DNA of 64,000 nucleotides from Methanobacterium sp. (GTDB taxonomy: Archaea; Methanobacteriota; Methanobacteria; Methanobacteriales; Methanobacteriaceae), in the NCBI GenBank assembly GCA_018263005.1, contig JADFDH010000004.1, forward strand, positions 95,100 through 159,099, given 5' to 3'. Shown here in pieces: positions 25,685 to 35,133 of the stretch; position 1 is the first letter of the stretch; the number at the start of each line of letters is the position of its first letter. A program made the position numbers and the translations under genes. The notes under the pieces are model-generated. The model was not told where the DNA came from, searched no databases, and saw only the letters and a list, made by a program, of their open reading frames with translations.

Positions 25685-26899
25685 TTAAATTAGTGTTTGT
25701 TCATCTAAAATCCTTTTAAATGTATCATTTGCCATTTTCATTATGTTTTTAAGAGGTATACCTGTCTTATCAGAGATTGATCGCGCATCCTCATATTCCG
25801 GTGCAATGCTGATGATTTCTTCAGCAATCAGTCCTACTTTAATATCTATTTTAAACTTATCATCAGCAATTTCCATTTCAATTGGTATGATTTTCCTTTC
25901 TGCAATATTCCTATGTACATATGGCAATACCCTAACTCCAAGTGTTCCTGTCTCCCTTATTATTGCTTCTGATATTTTTCCTGAGTTCTCGGGTTTGGTT
26001 ATTACTCTTAAAAGATGTCCTGGTCTGTTCTTTTTGGATATAGTAGGTATCATCGTTACATCTAGAGCACCCTCATCCATTAGATTTTTGAAAGTATGAC
26101 CCAATATTTCACCGGTAACGTTGTCCACATTGGTTTCTAAAATAGATATTTTATCTGTGGCCACAGGTGATTGGCCAGTAAAAACCCTTAATGTGTTGGG
26201 AAAGGTTAAATCCAATTTTCCAGCCCCATATCCTACTTTACTGGTTATTAAAAGAGGACAATAGTCTAAAAACTCGTCTACCACAACCTTAAGGATAGCA
26301 GCTCCTGTAGGTGTGGTTAATTCTTTTTTAATAGGACCTCCAAATACTGGAATATTTTTTAGTATCTCAATTGTTGCCGGTGCAGGTATACTCATTGAAC
26401 CATGTGACGATTCATTCCTCCCCCCACCCAGTGCCACCGGCAGTCCGTAAATTTTCTGGGAGTCTAGTTGTAATTGGTAATAGCAATACGCAGCACCTAT
26501 AACATCAGCCACCGCATCTGCAGCTCCCACCTCATGGAAATGGACTTTATCTAAACTGGTTCCATGTACCCTGGATTCTGCTTCTGCAATAACGGTGTAT
26601 ACTTTTATGGCAAATTTCATCATATCAGAGGTGATTTTAACATGGTCAATTTCATTTAAACGGCTTAATAGTTCGTTGTATGTGATGGACTTTTTATCCT
26701 GACATTTTACTTGAACATAGGTGGCCCTGATTCCTGATTTTTGAATTTTATTTATATTTACTTTGATATCTCCAAAAAATGAGGCATAATATTCCATTAC
26801 CTCCTTTAAATCTTCATGATTTACTCCCAGATCACAAAACGCACCAATTACCATATTTCCTGCTATACCTGCATTTTGTGGATCGATTACTACTACCAT
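25685..26899 (-). CDS. larC: nickel pincer cofactor biosynthesis protein LarC
   Basis: 404-residue LarC (UPF0272/DUF111) protein, which inserts nickel into the pyridinium pincer cofactor in a CTP-dependent way. Typical segments are VIDPQNAGIAGNMVIGAF, VHFHEVGAADAVADVIGA, LTTPTGAAIL and ETNVDNVTGEILG. LarB and LarE are not in the window, so its cofactor role here is not confirmed by context. AAGGTGAAAGAACG precedes the ATG. It leads the larC-queC operon. Confidence 0.9.
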   Translation of the reverse strand: MVVVIDPQNAGIAGNMVIGAFCDLGVNHEDLKEVMEYYASFFGDIKVNINKIQKSGIRATYVQVKCQDKKSITYNELLSRLNEIDHVKITSDMMKFAIKVYTVIAEAESRVHGTSLDKVHFHEVGAADAVADVIGAAYCYYQLQLDSQKIYGLPVALGGGRNESSHGSMSIPAPATIEILKNIPVFGGPIKKELTTPTGAAILKVVVDEFLDYCPLLITSKVGYGAGKLDLTFPNTLRVFTGQSPVATDKISILETNVDNVTGEILGHTFKNLMDEGALDVTMIPTISKKNRPGHLLRVITKPENSGKISEAIIRETGTLGVRVLPYVHRNIAERKIIPIEMEIADDKFKIDIKVGLIAEEIISIAPEYEDARSISDKTGIPLKNIMKMANDTFKRILDEQTLI

Positions 26900-26969
26900 C
26901 GTTCTTTCACCTTATAAAAATTAATTTTCTTCTTGTAATAGATAATCTTTATTTTATAAATATGAAACC

Positions 26970-27734
26970 TTATTCTATCGTGAAACTGCAGTAATCATCC
27001 CCGGTAGCATAACATTTGGTTTCAGTAACTTCCTGGGGGTTTTGGTAGTGAGCAGAAAACAGTGCTTTAAGCAATCCAGTATCGAATGCACAAGCTGTTT
27101 TTCCTAAATATGGCAAACCCTTACATTCAAAACAATCGTATACATTTATCACCAATGGATCAATGCTTCTCACTTCAACTCTGCCCAGTTGATGGGTCTG
27201 CCAGAATAAAGCTATATTTTCAAGGAACTGTTGGTCCTGAGTATCTTTCAAAGATGGGTATAGTGTTTCACCTACTTTTATCCCTGCTTCATGTAATATG
27301 GGGTCTATACTTAGTCCTTGACTTATTAGAGATACTCTTATGGTTTGGAATAATAGGCGGAAAAATTCAAATGGACTGCCATCACTTTCCAAGTAGCTGT
27401 GTATGTATTTTTCTAAATCCTCAGTGAAAAGTTTTTCACGGGATAATTCTCCCAGATATTCTGATTTAATGGAGAAAATTTTCTTTCTGGCATCATCTGG
27501 ATCTGGTCTTGATGCAATCACTCCTTCATCAGTTAATTTTTTTAGATGTTCTGAGACGGTTGATTTAGCTTTTCCTGATAATAATACTATTTCATCAAAT
27601 TTTCTTTCTTTTTCTCGGAGAAGATTTAGTATCTTTATTCTCATGGGACTATCTATTATATATAATCCCTTAGCAGTGGAGAATAATTCTATCTGCTCGT
27701 TATAAGGGGATTCCTGATCCAAAGAAATCAACAA
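26970..27734 (-). CDS. msvR: MsvR-type redox-sensing regulator (HTH + V4R)
   Basis: 254-residue regulator with an N-terminal ArsR-like winged helix (residues 25-95; SPMRIKILNLLREKERKFDE, KSTVSEHLKKLTDEGVIA) and a C-terminal V4R domain. The V4R part has conserved cysteines (DCFEC, TAC, TKC, DYC), which in studied MsvR proteins act as a thiol redox switch. It is divergent from the rubredoxin-Hcp gene, as MsvR often is from oxidative stress genes. The start is uncertain: TTG at 27734 lacks a ribosome site, and a TTG at 27722 is possible. Confidence 0.85.
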   Translation of the reverse strand: MLISLDQESPYNEQIELFSTAKGLYIIDSPMRIKILNLLREKERKFDEIVLLSGKAKSTVSEHLKKLTDEGVIASRPDPDDARKKIFSIKSEYLGELSREKLFTEDLEKYIHSYLESDGSPFEFFRLLFQTIRVSLISQGLSIDPILHEAGIKVGETLYPSLKDTQDQQFLENIALFWQTHQLGRVEVRSIDPLVINVYDCFECKGLPYLGKTACAFDTGLLKALFSAHYQNPQEVTETKCYATGDDYCSFTIE

Positions 27735-27805
27735 AATTTTTAATTATACAGTTACATAAATATTACAATTTTATTTGGATTTATTCTTCATTTGGTAACC
27801 ACAAC

Positions 27806-27814
27806 ATATAAATA
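27806..27814 (+). promoter_or_regulatory. TATA box of the rubredoxin-Hcp operon
   Basis: ATATAAATA lies about 58 bp before the start codon, predicting transcription from about 27836-27840 and a leader of around 35 nt carrying the AGGTGAT ribosome site. Confidence 0.5.
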
Positions 27815-27820
27815 CTCTTG

Positions 27821-27854
27821 TTCGTAGATCATAGAACATTCGGTATAAAACGAA
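27821..27854. promoter_or_regulatory. two MsvR-like operator boxes
   Basis: Two 16-bp elements of the form TTC(G)-N8/N10-(C)GAA: TTCGTAGATCATAGAA at 27821-27836 and TTCGGTATAAAACGAA at 27839-27854. The second has perfect TTCG/CGAA arms. The known MsvR box in Methanothermobacter, as I recall it, is TTCGTA-N4-TACGAA, the same length. They sit just after the TATA box over the expected start site, a repressing position. Confidence 0.65.
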
Positions 27855-27871
27855 CAACTAGGTGATAGATT

Positions 27872-29350
27872 ATGAAAAAGTACAGATGCATAGTATGTGA
27901 TTATGTATATGATCCAGTTAAAGGAGACCCAGATAATGGAATTAAACCAGGAACTGAATTCAAAGATTTACCTGATGATTGGTTATGTCCTCTATGCGGT
28001 GTAGGTAAAGATCAATTCGTCCCCCTCGATGAAAAAAGTGAAGAAACTAATAAAGAAATTGATATGTTCTGTTATCAATGCTCACAAACAGCAAAGGGCA
28101 CCGGCTGTACAGTTAAAGGAGTGTGCGGTAAAGAACCTACGGTAGCTCGTTTGCAGGATAATCTGTTATTTGCCATTAAAGGAATATCTGCCTATCTATA
28201 TCATGCCCGGGAACTGGGGTATACTGATCCAGAGGTTGATGCCTTTATTGAAAAGGGTTTCTATACCACATTAACCAATGTCAACTTCGATGCCATGGAT
28301 CTTGTCAAGTTGGCACTAGAAGCAGGAGAAATGAATATAAAAACTATGCAACTACTAAAAAAAGCCCATATCGATAATTATGGGGAACCAGTGCCAACGG
28401 AAGTTCCCACCGGGACTAAAAAAGGACATGGTATAATCGTTACCGGACATAGCCTAAAAGCACTGGAAGAACTGCTCAAACAAACTGAAGGAAAAGGAAT
28501 AAATATTTACACACATTCAGAGACCATGCCCGCCCATGGATACCCAGGATTACATAAATATCCGCATTTGGTGGGCCAATTAGGAAAAGCATGGTTTGAT
28601 CAAAAGGAAACCTTCTCCAAGTACCCAGTAGCTATACTAGCCACATCTAACTGTGTACTACTACCCAAGGACGAATATAAAGATAGATTATTCACCTCTG
28701 GAGTAGCTCAAGTACCCGATGTAATACACATCGAAGATTACGATTTCACACCAGTTATAGAAAAGGCTTTATCTTTACCAGAATTACCTGAAGAACCAGG
28801 AAAAATTGTCTTAACCACCGGATTTGGAGCCAGCACCATACTCTCTCTTAAAGATAAAATAAAAGAATTGGTGAAAGCAGGTAAGATAAAAAGATTCTTC
28901 CTGGTGGGAGGATGCGACTCACCACTACCCATGGCCAAATATTACCGGGAATTCGTGGAAAAACTACCAGAAGACACCATCGTTCTCACATTAGCTTGTG
29001 GTAAATACCGGTTCAATGACTTACAACTGGGTGATATCGAAGGCATACCCCGATTAATAGATCTGGGACAATGTAATGATGCCATTGTAGGAATTGACAT
29101 AGTTGCTGCCTTATCAGAGTTATTCGGACTGGAGATCAATGATCTACCATTGACCTTTATACTAAGCTGGATGGAGCAAAAAGCTGCTGCTATTTTATGG
29201 AGTTTACTATATCTGAACATAAAAGATATGTATTTAGGACCCATCATACCAGGATGGGCCAATGACGATATAGTTAATTACCTGGTGGAAAACTATGGTA
29301 TCACGCCTATTGGTGATCCAGAAGAAGATATTAAGAAAATAATGGGATAA
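27872..29350 (+). CDS. hcp: rubredoxin-hybrid cluster protein (Hcp) fusion
   Basis: 492 residues. Residues 1-50 are a full rubredoxin (C6, C9, C39, C42). After an acidic linker, residues 66-492 are a hybrid cluster protein with the cubane cysteines C67, C70, C79, C85 and the hybrid-cluster ligand regions [27 protein letters not shown] and [10 protein letters not shown]. Hcp enzymes reduce hydroxylamine or NO and protect against nitrosative stress. The rubredoxin is probably a built-in electron donor. The Hcp part is short (about 427 residues), fitting the archaeal class III form. AGGTGATAGATT precedes the ATG. Confidence 0.93.
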   Translation: MKKYRCIVCDYVYDPVKGDPDNGIKPGTEFKDLPDDWLCPLCGVGKDQFVPLDEKSEETNKEIDMFCYQCSQTAKGTGCTVKGVCGKEPTVARLQDNLLFAIKGISAYLYHARELGYTDPEVDAFIEKGFYTTLTNVNFDAMDLVKLALEAGEMNIKTMQLLKKAHIDNYGEPVPTEVPTGTKKGHGIIVTGHSLKALEELLKQTEGKGINIYTHSETMPAHGYPGLHKYPHLVGQLGKAWFDQKETFSKYPVAILATSNCVLLPKDEYKDRLFTSGVAQVPDVIHIEDYDFTPVIEKALSLPELPEEPGKIVLTTGFGASTILSLKDKIKELVKAGKIKRFFLVGGCDSPLPMAKYYREFVEKLPEDTIVLTLACGKYRFNDLQLGDIEGIPRLIDLGQCNDAIVGIDIVAALSELFGLEINDLPLTFILSWMEQKAAAILWSLLYLNIKDMYLGPIIPGWANDDIVNYLVENYGITPIGDPEEDIKKIMG

Positions 29351-29386
29351 ATCACTATTTCTTTTAAAAAAAACAGAGAGGAGTTC

Positions 29387-29725
29387 ATGAAGATTGTAAA
29401 ATTAAATGACACCAAAATAGCAGAAACACCCCATAAAGTGGATGTAAGAAAATTATACGATACTGAAAATGCCCTTACCGTTCACATAACACTGCAACCT
29501 GGAGAAAAGCTAATAAGACACATTACCCCTGTTGATGTTTTTTTCTACGTTTTAGAAGGCACAGGTATAGTGGAAATTGGGGATGAAAAAAAGGAAGTAA
29601 CTAAAGACACTTTAATAGACAGTCCTGCTAAAATTCCCCATTGTTGGTATAATGAAAGTGATCAACTCCTGCGCTTTTTGGTGGTTAAGGTTCCAAGACC
29701 CATCCAAGAAACCAAATTATTGTAG
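29387..29725 (+). CDS. small cupin-domain protein
   Basis: 112-residue single cupin. Metal-binding-type segments are TLQPGEKLIRHITPVDVFFYV and, later, DSPAKIPHCWYN. Only some of the usual histidines are present, so metal binding is uncertain. GAGAGGAGTTC precedes the ATG. It starts 36 bp after the Hcp stop, so it probably belongs to the MsvR-controlled transcript. Function unknown; a role in redox or nitrogen-oxide defence is inferred from position. Confidence 0.8.
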   Translation: MKIVKLNDTKIAETPHKVDVRKLYDTENALTVHITLQPGEKLIRHITPVDVFFYVLEGTGIVEIGDEKKEVTKDTLIDSPAKIPHCWYNESDQLLRFLVVKVPRPIQETKLL

Positions 29726-29770
29726 TTAATAAATAAATACTGATTATAGATAATATAATGGAGATTTAAA

Positions 29771-29983
29771 ATGCCTAAAAATGAGATAGATGAAGATAAA
29801 GCATTTGAACAAGCATTAAAAGGTAAAATGGGGTGGAAATGCTCCTGTTCCCTGGATATAATCGATAAAGAAAGCACACTACGCAGCGTAAGTTGTAAAA
29901 GTTGTGGTAAAATATTTAAAACAAATAAAGATACAGATCTATGCTTTGATTGTGAAAAAACTCATAAAAAAATAGAACCATGA
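29771..29983 (+). CDS. small zinc-ribbon protein
   Basis: 70 residues, unrecognised family. The cysteine pairs CSC (24-26), CKSC (about 42-45) and CFDC (about 58-61) suggest one or two zinc or iron sites. GGAGATTTAAA precedes the ATG. It lies 45 bp after the cupin gene on the same strand and is likely the third gene of the Hcp transcript. Confidence 0.65.
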   Translation: MPKNEIDEDKAFEQALKGKMGWKCSCSLDIIDKESTLRSVSCKSCGKIFKTNKDTDLCFDCEKTHKKIEP

Positions 29984-30191
29984 AGATTATATTTCTTCAA
30001 TAATCACTGCTAAATATTTATTTGTCATCTTCAATAGTCCACCATATAAATCTAATTTTTTCTTATTTTTAAGTTTTTATATCGATCTTTATTCATTTTC
30101 ATAGATTCAGATGTGTTTTATAATATCTGTATTTTTAATATTTTGAATAAAAAAATCTAAACACCATTAAAAAAAAGTTTGATTAAATAAT

Positions 30192-30542
30192 TTAAAATTT
30201 CTTTTGGGTTTCTTTCATCTTTTTTCCTACTATTATTTTGCGTATTGGAACTTGTAGAATGGTGAATTTTTCACCCTGCAATTCTTTACATATTAATTCC
30301 GCCATGTTATCCACTTCTCTTTCATCGACTATGGTACAAATCAATACTGCAGATGTAGCAAATTTATGGATCATACCAATGGCCGATTTAGGATCTTCTT
30401 TAATAGTAAAACCCTTCCAATCCTCTGGAGACATGCCCCTGTATTCTAAAATATAGAAACCCGTTATACCTGCACTGGTAAGGGCATTCATAGCCTTACC
30501 CAGATTTTCCATTTCCACAAAGACCCTAAGATGAACTTTCAT
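30192..30542 (-). CDS. PII-like (GlnB-superfamily) hypothetical protein
   Basis: 116 residues with a beta-alpha-beta beta-alpha-beta plan: [20 protein letters not shown], then [11 protein letters not shown], and [20 protein letters not shown] with [14 protein letters not shown] at the end. This resembles the PII/CutA-like fold; the last part is close to PII in pattern. No T-loop tyrosine motif is visible, so it is not a standard PII. GTAGGTGGTTTT precedes the ATG. It is divergent from the cobalamin gene pair. Confidence 0.6.
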   Translation of the reverse strand: MKVHLRVFVEMENLGKAMNALTSAGITGFYILEYRGMSPEDWKGFTIKEDPKSAIGMIHKFATSAVLICTIVDEREVDNMAELICKELQGEKFTILQVPIRKIIVGKKMKETQKKF

Positions 30543-30602
30543 AAAACCACCTACTATATATTGATTATATTATTCATTATAATTATAGATATTGGTGATT
30601 AA

Positions 30603-31649
30603 ATGGAACCTAAAACCTGCTTAAACGACACCCTCTTAACCCTAAAAAAGGGAAATATGGTTATTCAAAGAGAAAAAGGATTTTTCTCCATCAGTAATTC
30701 TAGAAAAGATGGTGGAATAAAGATAATAAGATCAATTATTAATTTCAACCCTTCAAATATTGTTAAATCAGATTATAAATCCGTTGACAAGGAATATGAA
30801 TATATTAAAGACTTTTTAAAAATAAATAATATCCTAGAACCCACATCAGTGCTGATAGGTTATTATGAATTTGAAAATAGTGTTAATATTAGTATAGACG
30901 GAGTAACAACAATTATAACAGCCAATGAAAACAATCAATTAACAACAAGCACCATAGTAATATTAAAGGAAAAATTCGACGAAAATACACTTTTAAAATT
31001 ATATAAAACTGTTATAGAAGCCAAAACCGCAACATTATGGGATATGGGAGTAATAAATGGATTTTCTGATTTATTCAATGCAGGAAAAGATGATTCTATT
31101 TTATTAGCATGCAGTGGTCGTGAGGAAGCAAAAGGTTCCATACAAGTGGATGATGTACGTTTACAGGTTGCTGAATGTGTTAGGAAAGCAACTACTGAGT
31201 TGATGGAAAAATATGGCTATCCAAAAAATATTCTGGATTATATTGAAGATGTTGGAGTAAGTGTTGAAGAACTGGTGGAAGCAGGTATGCAACTCTGCGT
31301 TGGAGTAGATAAAACTCCCGAACTGAATATTAAACTTAAAAATCAAATATTTAAATCTCTTGAAGATTTAAATGTTATCTCATTAATAATAGCCGGTATT
31401 AGACTGGAAGAAGATTATGCTAAGCATAGGGTTAGCGGAATAGATGTGGAAGATGATCCTGCTTATCTCTATAGTGATGAAGTTTTAGGAATGGCCATAG
31501 CTAATCAGATCGCAGGTACCAAGGCCATATTCAACTTCAAAAGATATGATGAAGAAAAACCAGGGATAATTGGAACTCTTGGTCCTGTCCTTGATGATAT
31601 ATTTGCAGGATTGGTTGCCGGTTGCATGTCCAAGATATTTGAGGAGTGA
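30603..31649 (+). CDS. cbiS: CbiS-like fusion: CbiZ amidohydrolase + CobZ/PgpA phosphatase domains
   Basis: 348 residues joining two cobamide enzymes. Residues about 1-180 resemble CbiZ ([29 protein letters not shown]), which removes the side chain of salvaged cobinamide amides. Residues about 185-348 resemble CobZ, a PgpA-family phosphatase ([34 protein letters not shown]) that removes phosphate from alpha-ribazole phosphate. The same fusion is known as CbiS in Methanopyrus. The next gene is cobS, overlapping its stop, which strongly supports this. Alternative: a plain archaeal PgpA. Confidence 0.85.
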   Translation: MEPKTCLNDTLLTLKKGNMVIQREKGFFSISNSRKDGGIKIIRSIINFNPSNIVKSDYKSVDKEYEYIKDFLKINNILEPTSVLIGYYEFENSVNISIDGVTTIITANENNQLTTSTIVILKEKFDENTLLKLYKTVIEAKTATLWDMGVINGFSDLFNAGKDDSILLACSGREEAKGSIQVDDVRLQVAECVRKATTELMEKYGYPKNILDYIEDVGVSVEELVEAGMQLCVGVDKTPELNIKLKNQIFKSLEDLNVISLIIAGIRLEEDYAKHRVSGIDVEDDPAYLYSDEVLGMAIANQIAGTKAIFNFKRYDEEKPGIIGTLGPVLDDIFAGLVAGCMSKIFEE

Positions 31650-31651
31650 AA

Positions 31652-32446
31652 ATGGCATCAAAGACAAGTTTAAGAGCTGCTGAAACCAAATCTTCAGGTA
31701 ATAGTCTTAAAGGATTTCTGGGACTAATATCCTTCTCCACCATACTACCCCTAAATATCCATACAACCATTCAGGAAATGGCCAAATTTACCTGGCTATG
31801 GCCAATTATTGGTGGTTTCATTGGAATAATAGTAGGTCTTCTTGGTTACTTATTTATGGATCTAATCCATATCCCCCCTTTCATAGCTGGTGGCCTAATT
31901 TACAGTTTTGCCCTATGGTTCACTGGATTCCATCATCTGGATGGGTTAATAGATTTTGGTGACGGATTAATGGCCCACGGTGATCCACTAAAAAAAATAG
32001 AAATAATGCGCGATCAAAGAATAGGCACCGGAGGTTTAGCCTATCTCTTAATGGTGGCCTTAATCACCTTTGCATCCATATCTTCCGCCCCTGCGGGCCT
32101 CATATTTTTCATTCTTCTGATAAGTGAAATTTCAGCAAAGATAGGTTTAATAACTTGTTGCACCTTTTCCCATTCTTTAACCAATGGAACCGGTAAATCA
32201 TTTGTGGATGCTATGAATATTAAAATGCTACTTCTATCACTGATTATTCCCCTAATCATTGCTTACTTTACTCTAGGCACATTAGGAATAGGGGGGATAG
32301 TAGGTGGGTTGGCTGGAGGGATGATTATGGCATTGGTTGCCCGGATTAAATTCACCTACTCTACTGGTGATGTGCTGGGAGCATCCAATGAGATTTCCCG
32401 GATGCTATCATTGGTTATCATGGTAAGTATTCCCTTTATAATTTGA
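31652..32446 (+). CDS. cobS: adenosylcobinamide-GDP ribazoletransferase
   Basis: Cobalamin (5'-phosphate) synthase, a membrane enzyme joining adenosylcobinamide-GDP to alpha-ribazole. 264 residues with about six membrane helices. Family marks are LSFSTILPL-like ISFSTILPLN, FTGFHHLDGLIDFGDGLMAH (acidic metal site) and EIMRDQRIGTGG. GAGGAG at 31641-31646 favours the ATG at 31652 over the GTG at 31646. The ribosome site lies in the end of the CbiS gene, so the two are coupled. Confidence 0.93.
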   Translation: MASKTSLRAAETKSSGNSLKGFLGLISFSTILPLNIHTTIQEMAKFTWLWPIIGGFIGIIVGLLGYLFMDLIHIPPFIAGGLIYSFALWFTGFHHLDGLIDFGDGLMAHGDPLKKIEIMRDQRIGTGGLAYLLMVALITFASISSAPAGLIFFILLISEISAKIGLITCCTFSHSLTNGTGKSFVDAMNIKMLLLSLIIPLIIAYFTLGTLGIGGIVGGLAGGMIMALVARIKFTYSTGDVLGASNEISRMLSLVIMVSIPFII

Positions 32447-32485
32447 TTAATGTAGATAAACAAAGTTTTTTGGTTGTGATAAATC

Positions 32486-33022
32486 ATGAATAACAGTAAA
32501 ATCAACATTTTAAGACTGGATCACCGGAGAAGAAGAGACGCTAGGATCACTACCCATGTTTGTCTAACTGCCCGTGCTTTTGGTGCTTCTAAAATTATTT
32601 TAAGTGGAGATGAGGATAATAAGCTTATGGAAAACGTTCGAGATGTGATTGAACGTTGGGGTGGAAACTTCAGCCTTGATTACCGTAAGAACTGGTGGAA
32701 CCTGTTAGAAGAGTGGAAAAAAGATAACGGAGAGATTATTCATCTTACCATGTATGGTTTACCAGTTCAAGAAGCCATAAAAGATATTAGAGGTTCAAAA
32801 CATGACAAACTGGTGATCGTGGGAGGATCCCGTGTACCCGGTAAGGTCTACCAAGAATCAGATTGGAATGTTTCGGTAACCGCCCAACCCCATTCAGAAG
32901 TTTCCGCACTGGCAATTTTTCTCCATCTGTACTTCGAGGGACATGAGTTAAGCAAAGAGTTTAAGGGAGGTAAATTGAAGATAGTGCCCAGCTCTCATGG
33001 TAAAAAAATCCTGGAAAAATAG
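32486..33022 (+). CDS. trm56: tRNA (cytidine(56)-2'-O)-methyltransferase
   Basis: 178-residue SPOUT methyltransferase aTrm56, which methylates C56 in the T-loop of archaeal tRNAs. The opening LRLDHRRRRDARITTHVCLT, the middle LTMYGLPVQE, and the knot region LVIVGGSRVPGKVYQ and TAQPHSEVSALAIFL are all characteristic. The length is normal. GTTGTGATAAATC precedes the ATG. It may be co-transcribed with cobS (39-bp gap), with no evident functional link. Confidence 0.93.
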   Translation: MNNSKINILRLDHRRRRDARITTHVCLTARAFGASKIILSGDEDNKLMENVRDVIERWGGNFSLDYRKNWWNLLEEWKKDNGEIIHLTMYGLPVQEAIKDIRGSKHDKLVIVGGSRVPGKVYQESDWNVSVTAQPHSEVSALAIFLHLYFEGHELSKEFKGGKLKIVPSSHGKKILEK

Positions 33023-33068
33023 TCAATTTATATTCTTTCATTTGCCAATATTATTTAAATCCATGTTC

Positions 33069-34127
33069 TCATATTTTAAATCGTATTATTTTATCATCAC
33101 CCTGCAGAGGAGTGCCCCTACCATCCTTATTGGAGGTACAGATGTATATGTACCCATTATGTATTACTACATCCCTTATCCTGCCTATGTTGGTGAAAAT
33201 CTCACTTTCACTGGTTATGGTTTTACCATCTTCAGATAGGTTTAAAACTCTTAACTGGTTACCCCTCAGGCCGGTGACAAATAGGCGGTTTTGATAAAAT
33301 CCAATTCCAGAAGGAGCTAATGTGAAGTCCGTATAAACTCTTAAAGGACTTATATAACCTGTATCGTTTTTATCTACTTCAACAATGGGCCAGCCATAAT
33401 TTCCACCCTTAGTTATAATATTAATCTCATCATTACGGCTGGCACCATGTTCTGATTCATATAAAATCCCATTATAGGGATTCCAGGCAATACCCTGGGG
33501 ATCACGGCTTCCGTAACTGTAAACATAATTTCCAAATGGATTATCAGATGGTACCGATCCATCCGGGTTAAGTCTCAGTATCTTCCCCCCAGTGGAATTT
33601 ATATTCTGGGCCAGGTTTGAATTTCCGGCATCACCAGTTGTAGCGTATAGTTTACCTTCTGGTCCGAATTTTAAACGGCCACCATTATGTATAGCACCAC
33701 CAGGAATATTATCCAGGAGTATCTGTTCATTGGTCAGGTTCTCATTTAGTTTAAATCGGGATATGCGGTTTATACCACCATCATGGGTGTAATAGATGTA
33801 GACATATCTGTTTTGGTTAAAATCAGGACCAACAGCTATCCCTAGAAGACCGGATTCTGATACCTGGCTTACGCTGATATTTCCCACCTGTTCAATTTTA
33901 CCATTTTTTTCAAGGAGACTAACTTTTCCATTTCTTTCTGTGAATATAATAGTTTCATTCGGGAGGAAATCCATAGCCCATGGTGTATCCAGGTTTTCAG
34001 CTAGGACTGTGGTCTCTACCTGTAGTTTAGATGTGTTCGTGGTGTTATAATTAAATATGAAAAAGAACGAAAATAATAGAATTAATACCACAGCTAATAT
34101 TAAAATGATATGAATCTTTCTCATCAT
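33069..34127 (-). CDS. membrane-anchored PQQ-type sugar dehydrogenase-like beta-propeller
   Basis: 352-residue protein of the glucose/sorbosone dehydrogenase family. An N-terminal membrane anchor or signal (about residues 4-27) precedes a six-bladed beta-propeller. Marks are NLDTPWAMDFLPNETIIFTE, GLLGIAVGPDF, HNGGRLKFGPEGKLYATTGD, GSRDPQGIAWNP and YESEHGASRNDEINI. Bacterial relatives use PQQ; methanogens are not known to make it, so the cofactor and the activity are open. It is probably outside the membrane. Confidence 0.85.
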   Translation of the reverse strand: MMRKIHIILILAVVLILLFSFFFIFNYNTTNTSKLQVETTVLAENLDTPWAMDFLPNETIIFTERNGKVSLLEKNGKIEQVGNISVSQVSESGLLGIAVGPDFNQNRYVYIYYTHDGGINRISRFKLNENLTNEQILLDNIPGGAIHNGGRLKFGPEGKLYATTGDAGNSNLAQNINSTGGKILRLNPDGSVPSDNPFGNYVYSYGSRDPQGIAWNPYNGILYESEHGASRNDEINIITKGGNYGWPIVEVDKNDTGYISPLRVYTDFTLAPSGIGFYQNRLFVTGLRGNQLRVLNLSEDGKTITSESEIFTNIGRIRDVVIHNGYIYICTSNKDGRGTPLQGDDKIIRFKI

Positions 34128-34275
34128 CTATTATTATGTTACTCAAATTTGAATAAATTTTCCCATATAAAAAATTTGAAATACAAATAATAATTCAGTT
34201 TAAAGATCATAAATAAAATTAGATGTCTTTAAAGAACTTAATTTAAAGGATGCGTTATAAAAAAAAGGTGCTTAA

Positions 34276-34908
34276 ATGTTAAAAATACTTAAAAATACAG
34301 TTTTACAGGATCGTTTAACTAAAATAAGAAGTTCTAATATAGATGGCAGTAATTTTAAGTCAGGGCTAGTTGAAATGGGCAGGTTGATGGGTTATGAATT
34401 CCAATCCACCATGGACATACAAGAAGTTAATGTTAAAACACCTTTAGGAAACGCTAAGGGTATTGAAATAACAGATAAAGATGATGTGGTGGTAGTTGCC
34501 ATTCTAAGGGCAGCTATACCCATGGTCGATGGCCTGATGGATATTTTCAGTGAAGCACGATATGGAATGGTGGGAGCATGGCGTGAAGATGAACCACCAT
34601 ATCAGGCCCAGGTGAGCTATTTAAAAATACCGGCGGTCCAAGATAAGATCGTGATCGTGACTGATCCCATGCTGGCCACAGGTAACACCATGAACGCGAC
34701 GCTTAATGAGATTAAGAAACATGGAAACCCCCGTAGATTGGCCATTTTAAACATCTTAGCCACTGAGGAAGGAGTGGAAAAGGTCCTCGAAAACCATTCC
34801 GATGTGGAAATATACACTTGCTCCATTGAAAATAAACTAGAAAAAGGTTATATCGTACCTGGCCTGGGTGATGCTGGAGATATTGCATTTGGCAAACCAG
34901 TAGAATGA
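34276..34908 (+). CDS. upp: uracil phosphoribosyltransferase
   Basis: Makes UMP from uracil and PRPP in pyrimidine salvage. 210 residues with the PRPP loop IVTDPMLATGNTMNA, the VVAILRAAIPMVDGL segment, and the C-terminal uracil-binding YIVPGLGDAGDIAFG. AAAGGTGCTTAA precedes the ATG. It stands alone, divergent from the sugar-dehydrogenase-like gene. No uracil permease is next to it. Confidence 0.95.
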   Translation: MLKILKNTVLQDRLTKIRSSNIDGSNFKSGLVEMGRLMGYEFQSTMDIQEVNVKTPLGNAKGIEITDKDDVVVVAILRAAIPMVDGLMDIFSEARYGMVGAWREDEPPYQAQVSYLKIPAVQDKIVIVTDPMLATGNTMNATLNEIKKHGNPRRLAILNILATEEGVEKVLENHSDVEIYTCSIENKLEKGYIVPGLGDAGDIAFGKPVE

Positions 34909-35133
34909 AATAGTTAAGTTAGACATAATACCAACAGTCAATTGAAATAGCACATTAATATGCTTATAAAATATATTTGAAATCATAAATTAATAGAATA
35001 AATGCTTTGATTGATTTGAAATAGATTAAACTACTTTATTATTGATTAAATTTATTAATTGATTAAATTGGACCAAATAGATTTTAAAGTATTTCTATTG
35101 GTTAATATTCAGCATTTTTTCTATTAAAGGCAT

